A DNA stretch of 64,000 nt from NCBI GenBank assembly GCA_003260075.1, contig QLIY01000520.1, forward strand, positions 37,084 through 101,083, in the 5' to 3' direction. Shown here one piece after another: positions 50,401-60,063 of this stretch. The translations under genes were made by a program, and so were the position numbers. The notes under the pieces are model-generated. The model was given only the letters and a program-made list of their open reading frames with translations. It ran no database searches and was not told the origin of the DNA. The stretch is from Phallusia mammillata. Its lineage: Eukaryota > Chordata > Ascidiacea > Phlebobranchia > Ascidiidae. Position 1 is the stretch's first letter. Each line of letters starts with the position of its first letter.

Positions 50401-53400
50401 TGCTGTTGTTTTCAGTTTAGACAGGCGAACAAACTGATGGCACAAAAACAACAATCTTTTTTCCACAAGAAAATAAAGTAAAGAAGATTTACACAGCTTT
50501 ACACAATATATACAACAATAGATATAGTCCTAAAAACAATTTAAAAAAAATAAAGCTGAAGAAGATGTTGATGATACTTTTTTTCTGGCACTAGGAATCA
50601 AACAAAGTTTAACAATTTTCAAACTGTGTAGAATTTGTTCAGCCTATAATATTTCTGATAGCAGAGTACTGCAGCCTGCAACAGTCTGTTACAATTTTAC
50701 TAAAAAGTTTTGTTTGCAAATAAAAGAAAATAATTAATTTACAAATAAATTGATAATCAAACTTAGAATGGTAAATATTATTTGTCAAATAAATTTTTTG
50801 GAGATTACGTAAAGGTCGTTACCATAATCTTTACCTTACTTTAGTCTACCTCTTATCTTTATAAAAACAAAGGCTTCTTGATGTAGTTGTTTGCTGTTTT
50901 TTATGATTGCAATCTGCATTAAACTTTTTGTACAATACTACTTCAAAAAGTCATCGATTAAGTGGGTAAGCCCAAAGTAACTTCAAGTTTCTGCAGTTGT
51001 TGTAAGCTCCAAGCGATATAAAACCAGAAAATATTATGACATATATTTAAAATCCTTAATCTTGTCCCAAATAATCAAAACACAAAATTATCTGAGTAAA
51101 TGTTATACAGAGAATACAATTAGGTGACAAAAGCTTTTCTCCAACTTTTAATGTACACATTTTTAATTCGCAGTTTTATTTTATGCATATGCCATTTTCT
51201 ACTTGTAGCAGTGGCTAATACCTCTTTCAAACATGTTTTGTCTTGATTAAAATGCAATAAAGTTCACTTGAATTGTCAGAACAACAAGTACCCTTCAGGG
51301 AAGGGGACCCATAATAATTCAATTACAAATAGTGTTCAGTATTATTTTCTTCCAACATGAAACAACTCTTTTTCTATCATTAACAAGAATCACAGCACCA
51401 CCAGACAATATTATAACCAGGGAGTTGAACCGGAACTGAACCCGAACCCGCGAACCGGTTTGAGCGGTCAATTTCATTAAACCCGACCGAACCCGAACCG
51501 CTAATTACGATTTTCTAAAAACCCGAACCGGAGTTGAACCCTATATTTTGTTTGGCGTTGGACACAAACCGGAACCGAACCAGTAAAACATGCAGTCTGT
51601 TTTATATTTGCTTTTTTTTTTTTTTTTCAGTACAGCGTACTAAAGAATACTGGAGATAACACTTATAAGGCGTGTAAAAAATAACAGTGCATGGGCAAAA
51701 TTCTTTGGATTTTGATAAGGTCAGGCAGATGATGGGTAGAATTAAATGAAAAAAAATAAAAATTTGAACCGGTTAAAAACCGCAAACCGGTTCGGACCCG
51801 ATAATTTGCCCGAACCGGAACAAACCCCGAACCCGAAAGGGGGGGGGGTATCAAAACACAAAATTATCTGAGTAAATGTTACACAGAGAATAAAATTAGG
51901 TGACAAAAGCTTTTCTCCAACTTTTAATGTACACATTTTTAATTCGCAGTTTTATTTTATGCATATGCCATTTTCTACTTGTAGCAGTGGCTAATACCTC
52001 TTTCAAACATGTTTTGTCTTGATTAAAATGCAATAAAGTTCACTTGAATTGTCAGAACAACAAGTACCCTTCAGGGAAGGGGACCCATAATAATTCAATT
52101 ACAAATAGTGTTCAGTATTATTTTCTTCCAACATGAAACAACTCTTTTTCTATCATTAACAAGAATCACAGCACCACCAGACAATATTATAACCAGGGAG
52201 TTGAACCGGAACTGAACCCGAACCCGCGAACCGGTTTGAGCGGTCAATTTCATTAAACCCGACCGAACCCGAACCGCTAATTACGATTTTCTAAAAACCC
52301 GGACCGGAGTTGAACCCTATATTTTGTTTGGCGTTGGACACAAACCGGAACCGAACCAGTAAAACATGCAGTCTGTTTTATATATATATATATTTTTTTT
52401 TTCAGTACAGCGTACTAAAGAATACTGGAGATAACACTTATAAGACGTGTAAAAAATAACAGTGCACGGGCAAAATTCTTTGGATTTTGATAAGGTCAGG
52501 CAGATGATGGGTAGAATTAAATGAAAACAAATAAAAATTTGAACCGGTTAAAAACCGCAAACCGGTTCGGACCCGATAATTTGCCCGAACCGGAACAAAC
52601 CCCGAACCCGAAAATATACACTTTTACAAACCAAAACCGAACCCAAACCCTTAAAAGTGAAACCGAACCGAACCCGAACCCATATGACAAGCGGTTCGAC
52701 TCCCTGATTATAACAGATGTTTATGCAGAACAAAAGTGTATTTGGTGCATGTAATGACAAAAAATGTTGTGCTTGACAACAACCTTCCACTGTGTTGCTC
52801 TATCTTGCAGTCAATCGGCATTAAAAAGGCCGATGCTTACCTTTACAAAGCGCCCCCCCCCCCCCGATAATTTGCCCAAACCGGAACAAAACCCGAACCC
52901 GAAAATATACACTTTTACAAACCAAAACCGAACCCAAACCCTTAAAAACAAAACCGAGTGAAACCGAACCGAACCCGAACCCATATGACAAGCGGTTCGA
53001 CTCCCTGATTATAACAGATGTTTATGCAGAACAAAAGTGTATTTGGTGCATGTAATGACAAAAAATGTTGTGCTTGACAACAACCTTCCACTGTGTTGCT
53101 CTATCTTGCAGCCAATCGGCATTGAAAAGGCCTATGCTTAACTTTACACAGCGTTGAACTCACTAAAATTAATCTAAAGTAGGGTTTTTCAACGGGAGAG
53201 ATTTTTTTCACCGAGGGGGCGATGGTGACAATTTTTGGAGCTGCGGGCAATTTTACTTCAAAGGGGAGAGATATATACAAGAACTGTGAGACTCAGCTAT
53301 TATATTTGTCTTGCAAACAAACACCAGGGACAAGGGCGCATCAGCTCAAACATGCTGCTATTTGAATGCATTGTGTTTGCTGGCATTTTTTTGTATTTTT

Positions 53401-56400
53401 TGTGATCTCAAAAGCATAGTCGGGTATTTAATTTGCCACAGGGGACACTTTATTAAGTACAGTCAAACTTCGATACTATGCAACCTTGCTATTATGCCAC
53501 CCTCGCTACTATACCACTTTTGATCGTCACCAACTAAATTCAATAGACAATAAATTTACTATGTCACCCCTTACCCTTAATACTATGACACATGAGAGTA
53601 CGTATTACTGTATTAACGGTCTGGTTGTGGATTGAAAAATTGGGCCTTCTGACACTTTTTGGTTTGAACTAAAAAAAAGAGACAAAATGAAAAACAAATT
53701 TTAAACAAATTAAGACAATTTTTTCCCCCCCCCCACTTCGATACTATGCAACCTTGCTATTATGCCACCCTCGCTACTATACTACTTTTGATCGTCACCA
53801 ACNCTGTCTTTATAACATTGGTTGTTTCTGCAGGCAGAAACTCATGGGTCCCCACACATGCAAAGTTGTAAATAATGCATTTCAAGAGATAACTATGAGA
53901 AAGTTTGTTGTTGTAAGGTAAAACACAGTGACTGGTACTGAGCATAAACAAATATGCTGTATGGACTACAAACTATTCAAATTTCATTCCATTCATCCAA
54001 ATAGGATATTTATTTACGCTCGGTACTGGTCACTGTGTTTTATCTTACAACAACAAACTTTCTCATAGTTATGAATAGTATATTCATTCCATTCATACAA
54101 GGTTTTTCTCTGTCTGAGAAAAAAAGGCTAAACACAACAATCAGCTCCTTTTAATTGCGAATTGCACCTGATTGTAGGGGGTAGTGGGGTAAATGATAGT
54201 GCTACAGGGTAAAACAACAATCGACACCTATAAGTGGCACACTCCAGAAGCTGTCCAAATTTTAATCAATTCAGACATTGTTTAAAAAATTTACCCATTT
54301 TGGGGGCTAGTGGGGTAAATTGCCAGAAGAGCTCCACAAACTTAAAACAAGATATGTTTTTTAAAAAAAAACATTTGGTAACACTGCTTACCGTAGACTT
54401 TTCAAGCTGTTTTGTTGCTTGTTCAGTTAAAGCCCAATCCCGATTCATTTCACTTGCTGAAGAAATAACAGCCTTTAACAACTTGTCATTAAAAGTCATG
54501 CCAGACATTCTAAGAACATCCATCTTATCCTGATGCCGGTCTAGTTCCAGGTAGGCACGACCGGTTGGTTCACCATAACTGCATTTACAAAAATAAGAAT
54601 CAAATTTGCATGCCCTAACATTTCTCCTAACCTTAAAGACTAGTACAGTTTAAAACCTTACAATTTGCTAATTGTTGTTTTGCAAAAAAACGGTTTCAGT
54701 CTTAGTTGATGAAAACTTCGGTCCAACCTGAAACTATCTAAGGCAACTACTATGCCACATCACTAACAATTAACACTCCACAATGTTAATGCAGATGAAT
54801 TTGCTTAACTACATGCTGGGTCATCACATATTCTGTATAACTGCAATGGATTGTGAATTTCAACAGTATAAAAGCTTGGCAAATTGAATATCATAAATAC
54901 ATACATTTGTGTCATTTATCAGAATTGTCTATATTAATCACATCTGCATGTTACATCAAGCACAACAAAACAAATATGTTCTATTCCATTAAGTTTTGTT
55001 GCTGGTTCCAAGATTTACTGCTACTTGTGTTGCATGGCATGAAAGACTTACCGGTCAGTAATGCACCGGATTCCATCATTTCCATTCATAGGCCAAACAC
55101 CCAAAAATATCATGAGTTCTCGTTTAGAAAACTGTAGTGGTAGGCCATTAAGTTTCATGATAAATCTACAAAATGTCATTCCTGTGTTATATATATATGC
55201 ACAAATTTAAACTAATGCATCACTTTTCAAAAACAAACTTTTTTAGTGGTGGTTTGACATCTTTGTTTACGTTTTCATCAGCTTCCAATTTTTTTGTAGA
55301 ATGGTCAGAATTTTGATTTTCTTTATGTTTCTGCTCTTTAGAAACAGTAGTTTTATCATTGTTGTTTGTTTGGGGCTCCTCCTTTACAGCAATAACGGGT
55401 GGTGTTGTATCAGTGTCTTGTAATTTTTCTTGTGATTTTTCCTCTGATTTTGTTTCAGTGTCAAATTCTGTTGCTAGCAAGATAACAGATTCACTTTGTA
55501 CAGTAGCTTCCGGTTCTGTCTTTATAATGGGAACTTCTTAAAACAACAACAAAAATTTAAAACAATTTGCTTACATTACATTGTATAAATATACCTGAAT
55601 GTTCATTGAAAACAAGGGTCAGACATTTTTTATTATATTATCCTTTTCAAGGGGCTGGTAGCGTGGTAGGGTATTAAAACTTAAACCACAATGATCTAAA
55701 CTGCAGTCCTTGAAAATTTTGTCTTATTCAGCCACTGTTTAAAAATTTGACCACCAAAGCTTTTTAAAGCAACAACCACTAGGAAGTAAAATCAAAAATC
55801 AGACATAAAAAATCAAAGAAAAGACATCATACCTTGTTTCTGCTTTAATTCAGTTTCCATTGACTTTATTTTTTCAACTTCTTTTTCATCCTAAAAGTTT
55901 TCAAATTTTGTACACTTAACATTTTGTCAAAGTTTATGCAATATTATGAACAACATTTTCTACACACCTTGGTCACATCTTCTTCATTGTCTTTGATAAA
56001 CATCAGTGCTTGAGCAAGGCCTTGAGCAGCTAAACCTATGTAAAAAGCAATAAATTGATGCTTATTACAATTTACCCAAATATTAGCTGTCAATTACAAC
56101 ATTGTTTTTATGGTCAAGTCTCAATTATTTAGCTCAGGGTGTTCCTAGACCAGCGGTTCCCACACTAGTGGTACGCGAAGGCTTTTCAAGTGGTACGCGA
56201 GTAGCTTCCGTTTTTTTCACAAAAACTGGGTGCGCCCGGAAATGACTTTCCATCCGCTGTTAGAAAATTTACACCGCGCATCGGCCAATAGGTGGACAGT
56301 AAACAAACTCCAAAATCTCGTTAAATTTAGTTGTGGTGCTGTAGTGTTATTTTAGTAGGCCAATATTCTTCTTCTAAATAAAACATATTTCGATCAAATT

Positions 56401-56436
56401 AGTTGTTCTGCAAGAAGTGGTACGCATGGCAGTACA

Positions 56437-56499
<63 letters not shown>

Positions 56500-57812
56500 G
56501 AGAGCATGAAAGGCTCCTTAAGGGTTCCAAGAATAGTTGGTGGCCTGCAAATTCCATCAAAGCAATGAGTTTGCTGCCCAAATCAACTTTAATGTTTAAT
56601 ATATATTGTATTTATACAAACCCAGTGGATAAATGTTCCGTATTTACTCGATTGTAAGCCACCCTCGATTCTAAGCTGCATGTTGAGGTGTTAAAAAAAT
56701 AATGTAAGCCGCCCTCAATTGTAAGCCGCACGCTGGATTTTTAGATACAATTGTTTCTTAATACATCTTTCTGTTGTTGGATGGTATGACTATTTACCCA
56801 TATCTGTTAGTTTGTTGATAACTGTACCCAACAGAATGAATATCGACGTATAATCTGTACAAGCAAACATGTTTTGAACCCCAGATAATTTAAAATGTTG
56901 AGAGTGGAGAAATAATTTCGGTATAAAATTAAAATATAAGCCGCCCTTGATTATAAGCCGCACAAATGGCAGCTAAAAAACAATATAAGCCGCCGCTTAC
57001 AATCCAGTAAATACGGTATACAGAAAGTGGTAGCAGTTGCACAAAACTCCCATTGAAACTTATGTGACCTACATGCCAGGGCTGGAAACACTCTGTTTTT
57101 ACTCAATGTATTTTGTACTCAATATCCCAATTTTTTAAAAATAGTGTTATTAAGATACAAACACTACAACCCAAATACCTTGCTTTTAACACGAGAAATC
57201 ATAATGTCCCAGGTTGGAATTCTGCTTTGCACATGAATAAACCAACTAACCTTTCTTCGGTGATGGTGGGTCTTGTTGGTTGTTGGTAAGTTTTATTGGG
57301 GTTGTTTCCGTTGGTTTTAACTTTTCTGGGCTAGACCCATTTTCTGTCCTGAAATTTAGCTTGATCAATAACTAACTAAAATTTCAACAAAATTCTTACT
57401 TTTTACTGCAATCTGAATCTTCTTTTTCAGTTCCATCCTGCTTCGGCATTTTTCGCTTTAAAATGCCTTTTAAGGGTTGTTGCGGCTGAGTTGATTCAAA
57501 TTGAATTCGAAGAATCTCTTCATTACTAAGACCTATAAAAGCAATATTGGTTGAAAACAACACAGTTTTTGCACACAAACCAATTGTTTTATCAAACACA
57601 GCGTCCTTACTCTTTCCAACTATATTCATGTAACACAGCATGGTTCAAGATGTATAATGCCCACATTACTTTCAAAAGAAAAAAAGTAAAGCAGCTTTTT
57701 TACATAAAAAATACATCTTACCATTCTGTGTTGATGTTTCTTCCTCATCATCATCATCAGATTCAACCATCATTCGCAAAGCAGCCAAAGTATTGGTTTT
57801 TTTAGTAGCCAT
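44481..57812 (-). CDS. Nuclear RNA-binding protein: RRM-like modules, RS repeats, matrin-type zinc finger (19 exons, 890 aa)
   Basis: Exons in transcript order: 57812-57722, 57532-57400, 57348-57251, 56035-55968, 55890-55833, 55536-55224, 55165-55052, 54578-54392, 50433-50349, 49739-49622, 49416-49283, 48927-48842, 48699-48653, 48231-47972, 47549-47443, 47147-46672, 45604-45532, 45135-45052, 44621-44481; 2673 nt, open. Acidic/Ser/Lys-rich residues 1-253; RRM-like at about 254-330 (FIMKLNGLPLQFSKRELMIF), 355-440 (FVRLSKLKTTASKEDITKAL) and 598-670 (IYMRMYNLPEQANTDDIKQF); Pro/Gly/Met-rich 512-597; RS-type repeats RRERSPP/RRGRTPP about 690-790; matrin-type zinc finger 845-885 (YFCQLCRKFY...HCKTKGHY). 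Likely role: pre-mRNA processing; specific family (MATR3/RBM20/ZNF638/RBM12-like) not settled. The exon-16 donor GTCACC is weak and chosen for phase. Reading through it instead gives a stop at 46596 inside a transposon. The 4-kb intron 54391-50434 contains an N and gaps, so an exon may be missing there. Confidence 0.8.
46282..46598. mobile_element. Fold-back element enclosing a tRNA-like sequence
   Basis: Arms begin TAGTACGCCAGG and end CCTGGCGTACTA and pair over about 90 bp (AAGCATTCCCATATGG with CCATATGGGAATGCTT). Between them, on the minus strand, about 46440-46372 reads like a tRNA: GTGTAGCTCAGTTAGTAAAG (A-box region), then GAGAGTTTGAATCCCACC (B-box/T-arm region). It lacks a clean acceptor stem and anticodon arm, so it is a tRNA-derived repeat, not a tRNA gene. 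It lies in the intron after exon 16 of the RNA-binding protein gene. Confidence 0.7.
47845..47915. repeat. Fragment of the GGGCC-rich dispersed repeat
   Basis: Contains CTCAATTTCAGGCCCGCTTAC, close to the right end of 39553-39831, in the intron before exon 15 of the RNA-binding protein gene. Confidence 0.4.
48292..48544. mobile_element. hAT-type MITE (CAGGGGTCGGCAA family)
   Basis: Left terminus CAGGGGTCGGCAAGCC, right end GGTTACCGACATCTA, flanked by the perfect 8-bp duplication GTGTACAT (48284-48291 and 48545-48552). The terminus resembles widespread hAT termini of the CAGGGGTCGGCAAC type. A related fragment ends near 12716. It lies in the intron between exons 13 and 14 of the RNA-binding protein gene. 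Confidence 0.85.
51074..52612. repeat. Largest allelic duplication, around a G10 run (51839-51848)
   Basis: Copies 51074-51838 and 51850-52612 (about 765 bp each) are nearly identical, with isolated substitutions and one T-run versus TA-repeat difference near 51610/52380. The spacer is G, not C. It lies in the 4-kb intron 8 of the RNA-binding protein gene. Confidence 0.8.
51418..52706. mobile_element. hAT-type MITE (CAGGGAGTTGAACCGG family), assembly-duplicated
   Basis: Left terminus CAGGGAGTTGAACCGG (51418, and again in the second copy at about 52194). Right terminus GCGGTTCGACTCCCTG ends at 52706. ATTATAAC flanks both ends (51410-51417 and 52707-52714). The interior is rich in GAACCGAACCCGAACC. 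The real insertion is probably one element of about 500 bp seen two to three times because of masked gaps. Confidence 0.75.
52572..53143. repeat. Direct allelic duplication around a C10 run (52853-52862)
   Basis: Copies 52572-52852 and 52863-53143 starting CCCGATAATTTGCCC. Three further C belong to the second copy. It overlaps the right end of the MITE. Confidence 0.75.
53467..53803. repeat. Short duplication around a C10 run (53725-53734), ending at the only N
   Basis: 53467-53534 is repeated at 53735-53802 (ACTTCGATACTATGCAACC start), after which there is a single N at 53803 and unrelated sequence. The repeated motif resembles the terminus of pogo/Tigger-like transposons (CAGTCAAACTTCGATACTA). 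Confidence 0.65.
53888..54072. mobile_element. Fold-back repeat
   Basis: ATAACTATGAGAAAGTTTGT at 53888 pairs with ACAAACTTTCTCATAGTTAT ending at 54072. The arms are about 55 bp (53888-53942 and 54017-54072) with a loop of about 75 bp. It is within intron 8 of the RNA-binding protein gene. Confidence 0.7.
56153..56436. mobile_element. 5' part of a hAT-like element cut by a gap
   Basis: CAGCGGTTCCCACACTAG is the kind of terminus common to hAT elements; GTGGTACGCGA repeats follow. The right end is not visible because the G60 run at 56437 interrupts it. Confidence 0.5.
56437..56496. other. G60 run, probable masked scaffold gap
   Basis: Sixty consecutive G in intron 3 of the RNA-binding protein gene. 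It has the same character as the C runs but is on the other strand. Confidence 0.6.
56638..57016. mobile_element. Inverted-repeat element with CCGTATTTACT termini
   Basis: Left CCGTATTTACTCGATTGTAA, right TTACAATCCAGTAAATACGG. The interior has several direct and inverted TAAGCCGCCCT units. A terminus of this type is common in animal MITEs; superfamily not determined. Confidence 0.7.
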
Positions 57813-58319
57813 GTCAATTTTTAAAAATATTGCAACAAGTTAACATAATTTGGTCTACTTGTTGGAAATAAAGATAAAATTAAGTTTTTTACATTTTGAT
57901 GAAATTTTAAAGCATAATACATGATAGAACTTAATATAAGTGAACAAATTTCAGTTCGAGTTGAGTTTATTTCGAGTTCTGTACAAATTATGCCGCTTGC
58001 CGCACATGTGCCCAACCAAAACAGGCAACAATAATACATAGAAAAACAATAGACAGTGTACGTACGTAAGGTCTTCGTCCATAGCTTAGCTTAAAACTTT
58101 TATTACAAGCCATACACTTTGTAGTGCCATGTACAGCCATAAGTGCAAGGTAAAGCCACAGAATACAAAAAATGCATGCTTATGCGACTGCAATCACCAA
58201 AACACAGAGCAAAAAAAATCGTCACACTTGAGTGCACACATGTTCTCGTACTATTGTTTCGTCATAGAAAAAAAGATGCCATAGATGGAAATTGGAACGT
58301 GACGGGTTTTGTTTGTAAT
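57813..58319. promoter_or_regulatory. Divergent intergenic region, probable bidirectional promoter
   Basis: About 500 bp separate the start codon of the RNA-binding protein gene (57812, minus) from the likely SIRT5 start (58320, plus). No TATA box or specific factor site was identified. Assignment rests on the head-to-head arrangement and short distance. The reading frame of the sirtuin remains open back to 58143. Confidence 0.5.
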
Positions 58320-59219
58320 ATGGTTCTGTGCTGGCTGCAGGCAACACAGCTATTCAACACACGGTTTAGTAGCAGTTTGCTAACAAAGATATTACCTGGA
58401 ATGGCTGCCGAACGCCCAAGTTCAGATATGGCCGCCTTCCGACAAGAGGTAAAAGATGCAAAACATGTACTGATTTTATCTGGTGCTGGCGTAAGTGCAG
58501 AGAGTGGTGTACCCACATTTCGTGGTGCTGGAGGTTACTGGCGAAAATGGCAAGCACAACAACTTGCAACCCCGGAAGCGTTTTCAGAAAATCCTTCACT
58601 AGTTTGGGAGTTCTACCATCATAGAAGAGAGGTAATGAACTCCAAGCATCCCAATGCTGCACATAAAGCTATTGCAGATTATGAGGAGCGCATGACCAAA
58701 GAAGGAAAAAATGTGGTTGTGGTTACTCAGAATATTGATGAGTTACACAAAAAAGCAGGATCGAAAAACATCATTGAGCTACATGGGACTTTATTCAAAA
58801 TCAGATGCACAGTGTGTGGTGAAGTTTGTGAAAATAGGGATAGCCCTATTTGTGAAGCATTGCGTGGTAAAGGAGAACCAGATCCTTCAAACCCTGATGC
58901 TGCAATACCTGCTGCAGAACTACCAAGATGTGGAAAATGTAATGGCCTAGCCAGGCCCCATGTTGTATGGTTTGGTGAAGGTTTGGATAAGGATGTAACG
59001 CAAAGTGCTGCAGGTCACATTGATTTGTGTGATCTATGTCTTGTGGTGGGCACATCATCAGTTGTATACCCAGCTGCTATGTATGCACCACAAGTAGCTT
59101 TAAGGGGTGTTACAGTGGCTGAATTCAACCTTGAATCCACTCCTGCAACTGATTGTTTTAAGTATCACTTTGAGGGACCTGCTGGTACATTTTTGCCCCA
59201 GGCTTTGGCCCCATTTTAA
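58320..59219 (+). CDS. SIRT5: SIRT5-type NAD-dependent lysine deacylase, intronless
   Basis: Mitochondrial class III sirtuin that in the family removes succinyl, malonyl and glutaryl groups from lysine. The frame is open from 58143 (358 codons), but similarity starts near codon 87 ([13 protein letters not shown], matching the vertebrate MARPSSSMADF region). I choose the Met at 58320, giving 299 aa with a short Arg/Ser/Leu-rich presequence. Seen: [15 protein letters not shown] (NAD-binding), [21 protein letters not shown] with the Tyr and Arg of the YxxR acyl-recognition pair, TQNIDELH, catalytic His in LHGTLF, zinc Cys pairs CTVCG and [33 protein letters not shown]. All core residues are intact. 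The coding region has no intron, unlike every neighbour; an intron in the 5' UTR or presequence is possible (acceptor-like CTGCAG before 58350). Confidence 0.93.
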   Translation: MVLCWLQATQLFNTRFSSSLLTKILPGMAAERPSSDMAAFRQEVKDAKHVLILSGAGVSAESGVPTFRGAGGYWRKWQAQQLATPEAFSENPSLVWEFYHHRREVMNSKHPNAAHKAIADYEERMTKEGKNVVVVTQNIDELHKKAGSKNIIELHGTLFKIRCTVCGEVCENRDSPICEALRGKGEPDPSNPDAAIPAAELPRCGKCNGLARPHVVWFGEGLDKDVTQSAAGHIDLCDLCLVVGTSSVVYPAAMYAPQVALRGVTVAEFNLESTPATDCFKYHFEGPAGTFLPQALAPF

Positions 59220-60063
59220 ACCACAGTAAACTGTAAATTGTTGTCAGTTTTATGATCACTGTGTGTATACCTTTGATTGAACTATACATCGCCTTTCCTG
59301 TACATATAAATTTCCCTGAGGTATTTGTTTTCCTTTTTGTCTTTTATATTTTTTCCTGTTCCACTTATTGTGTATGAGACAGAACATTTTTAGTTTGTTG
59401 CATACTGTGTATGTTCTTAGAAATTGTCTTCTAAATAGTGATGTTGTAACAAAGGTAAAAAATATATTGACTAAAAATATGCGGTTTTGCTATTTGTGGA
59501 CTAAATGCCTAAAACTAAATAAGTTTTATTTTGGTCAAGAAGGTACACCAATTTCCATTCTGTAAAAGTTATATGTAAATATTTTCTCTGCTCTTGATTA
59601 ATTGAATAGTTTTTCACTTGAAAGCTACATCAAGTTACATAACTGATCTTTTTTCTGCTTCAGCAAAGGGACTGAATTTGTTTTGAAATGAGACATTTTA
59701 TTGCAAATACCAACGTTGCAAAATGCTGACCCTGTATTTCAAATCATACAGTGTTGGTTACGTATGTACGAAAATGGAACGAATTTTCTAACGTGTAATG
59801 CTGAGAAAAGGACAGAAAAAATACTGCATATGTTAAAAACGCAAATTAGTCACAATCTAAAAAAACGATAAATAGATATAAATTAAATGGCAACTGTTCC
59901 ATAAAATCAGCTTATGGAACTTGAAGGCACAAGTAGAAAAAATAAATATGGAAAAGGCGGCGGTAAAAAGTAAAACAATGTTGCACGCATGAAGTTGTTG
60001 GCAGATACTTGGAGTTTTATGAAGTAACAATTTGAGCTGGATCATTTTTAAGGAAGGAACATT
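59220..60063. other. 3' regions of SIRT5 and NOX4-like genes
   Basis: Convergent 3' ends: the SIRT5 3' UTR from the left and the NOX4-like 3' UTR from the right. AT-rich, with no supported reading frame or RNA gene. Confidence 0.55.
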
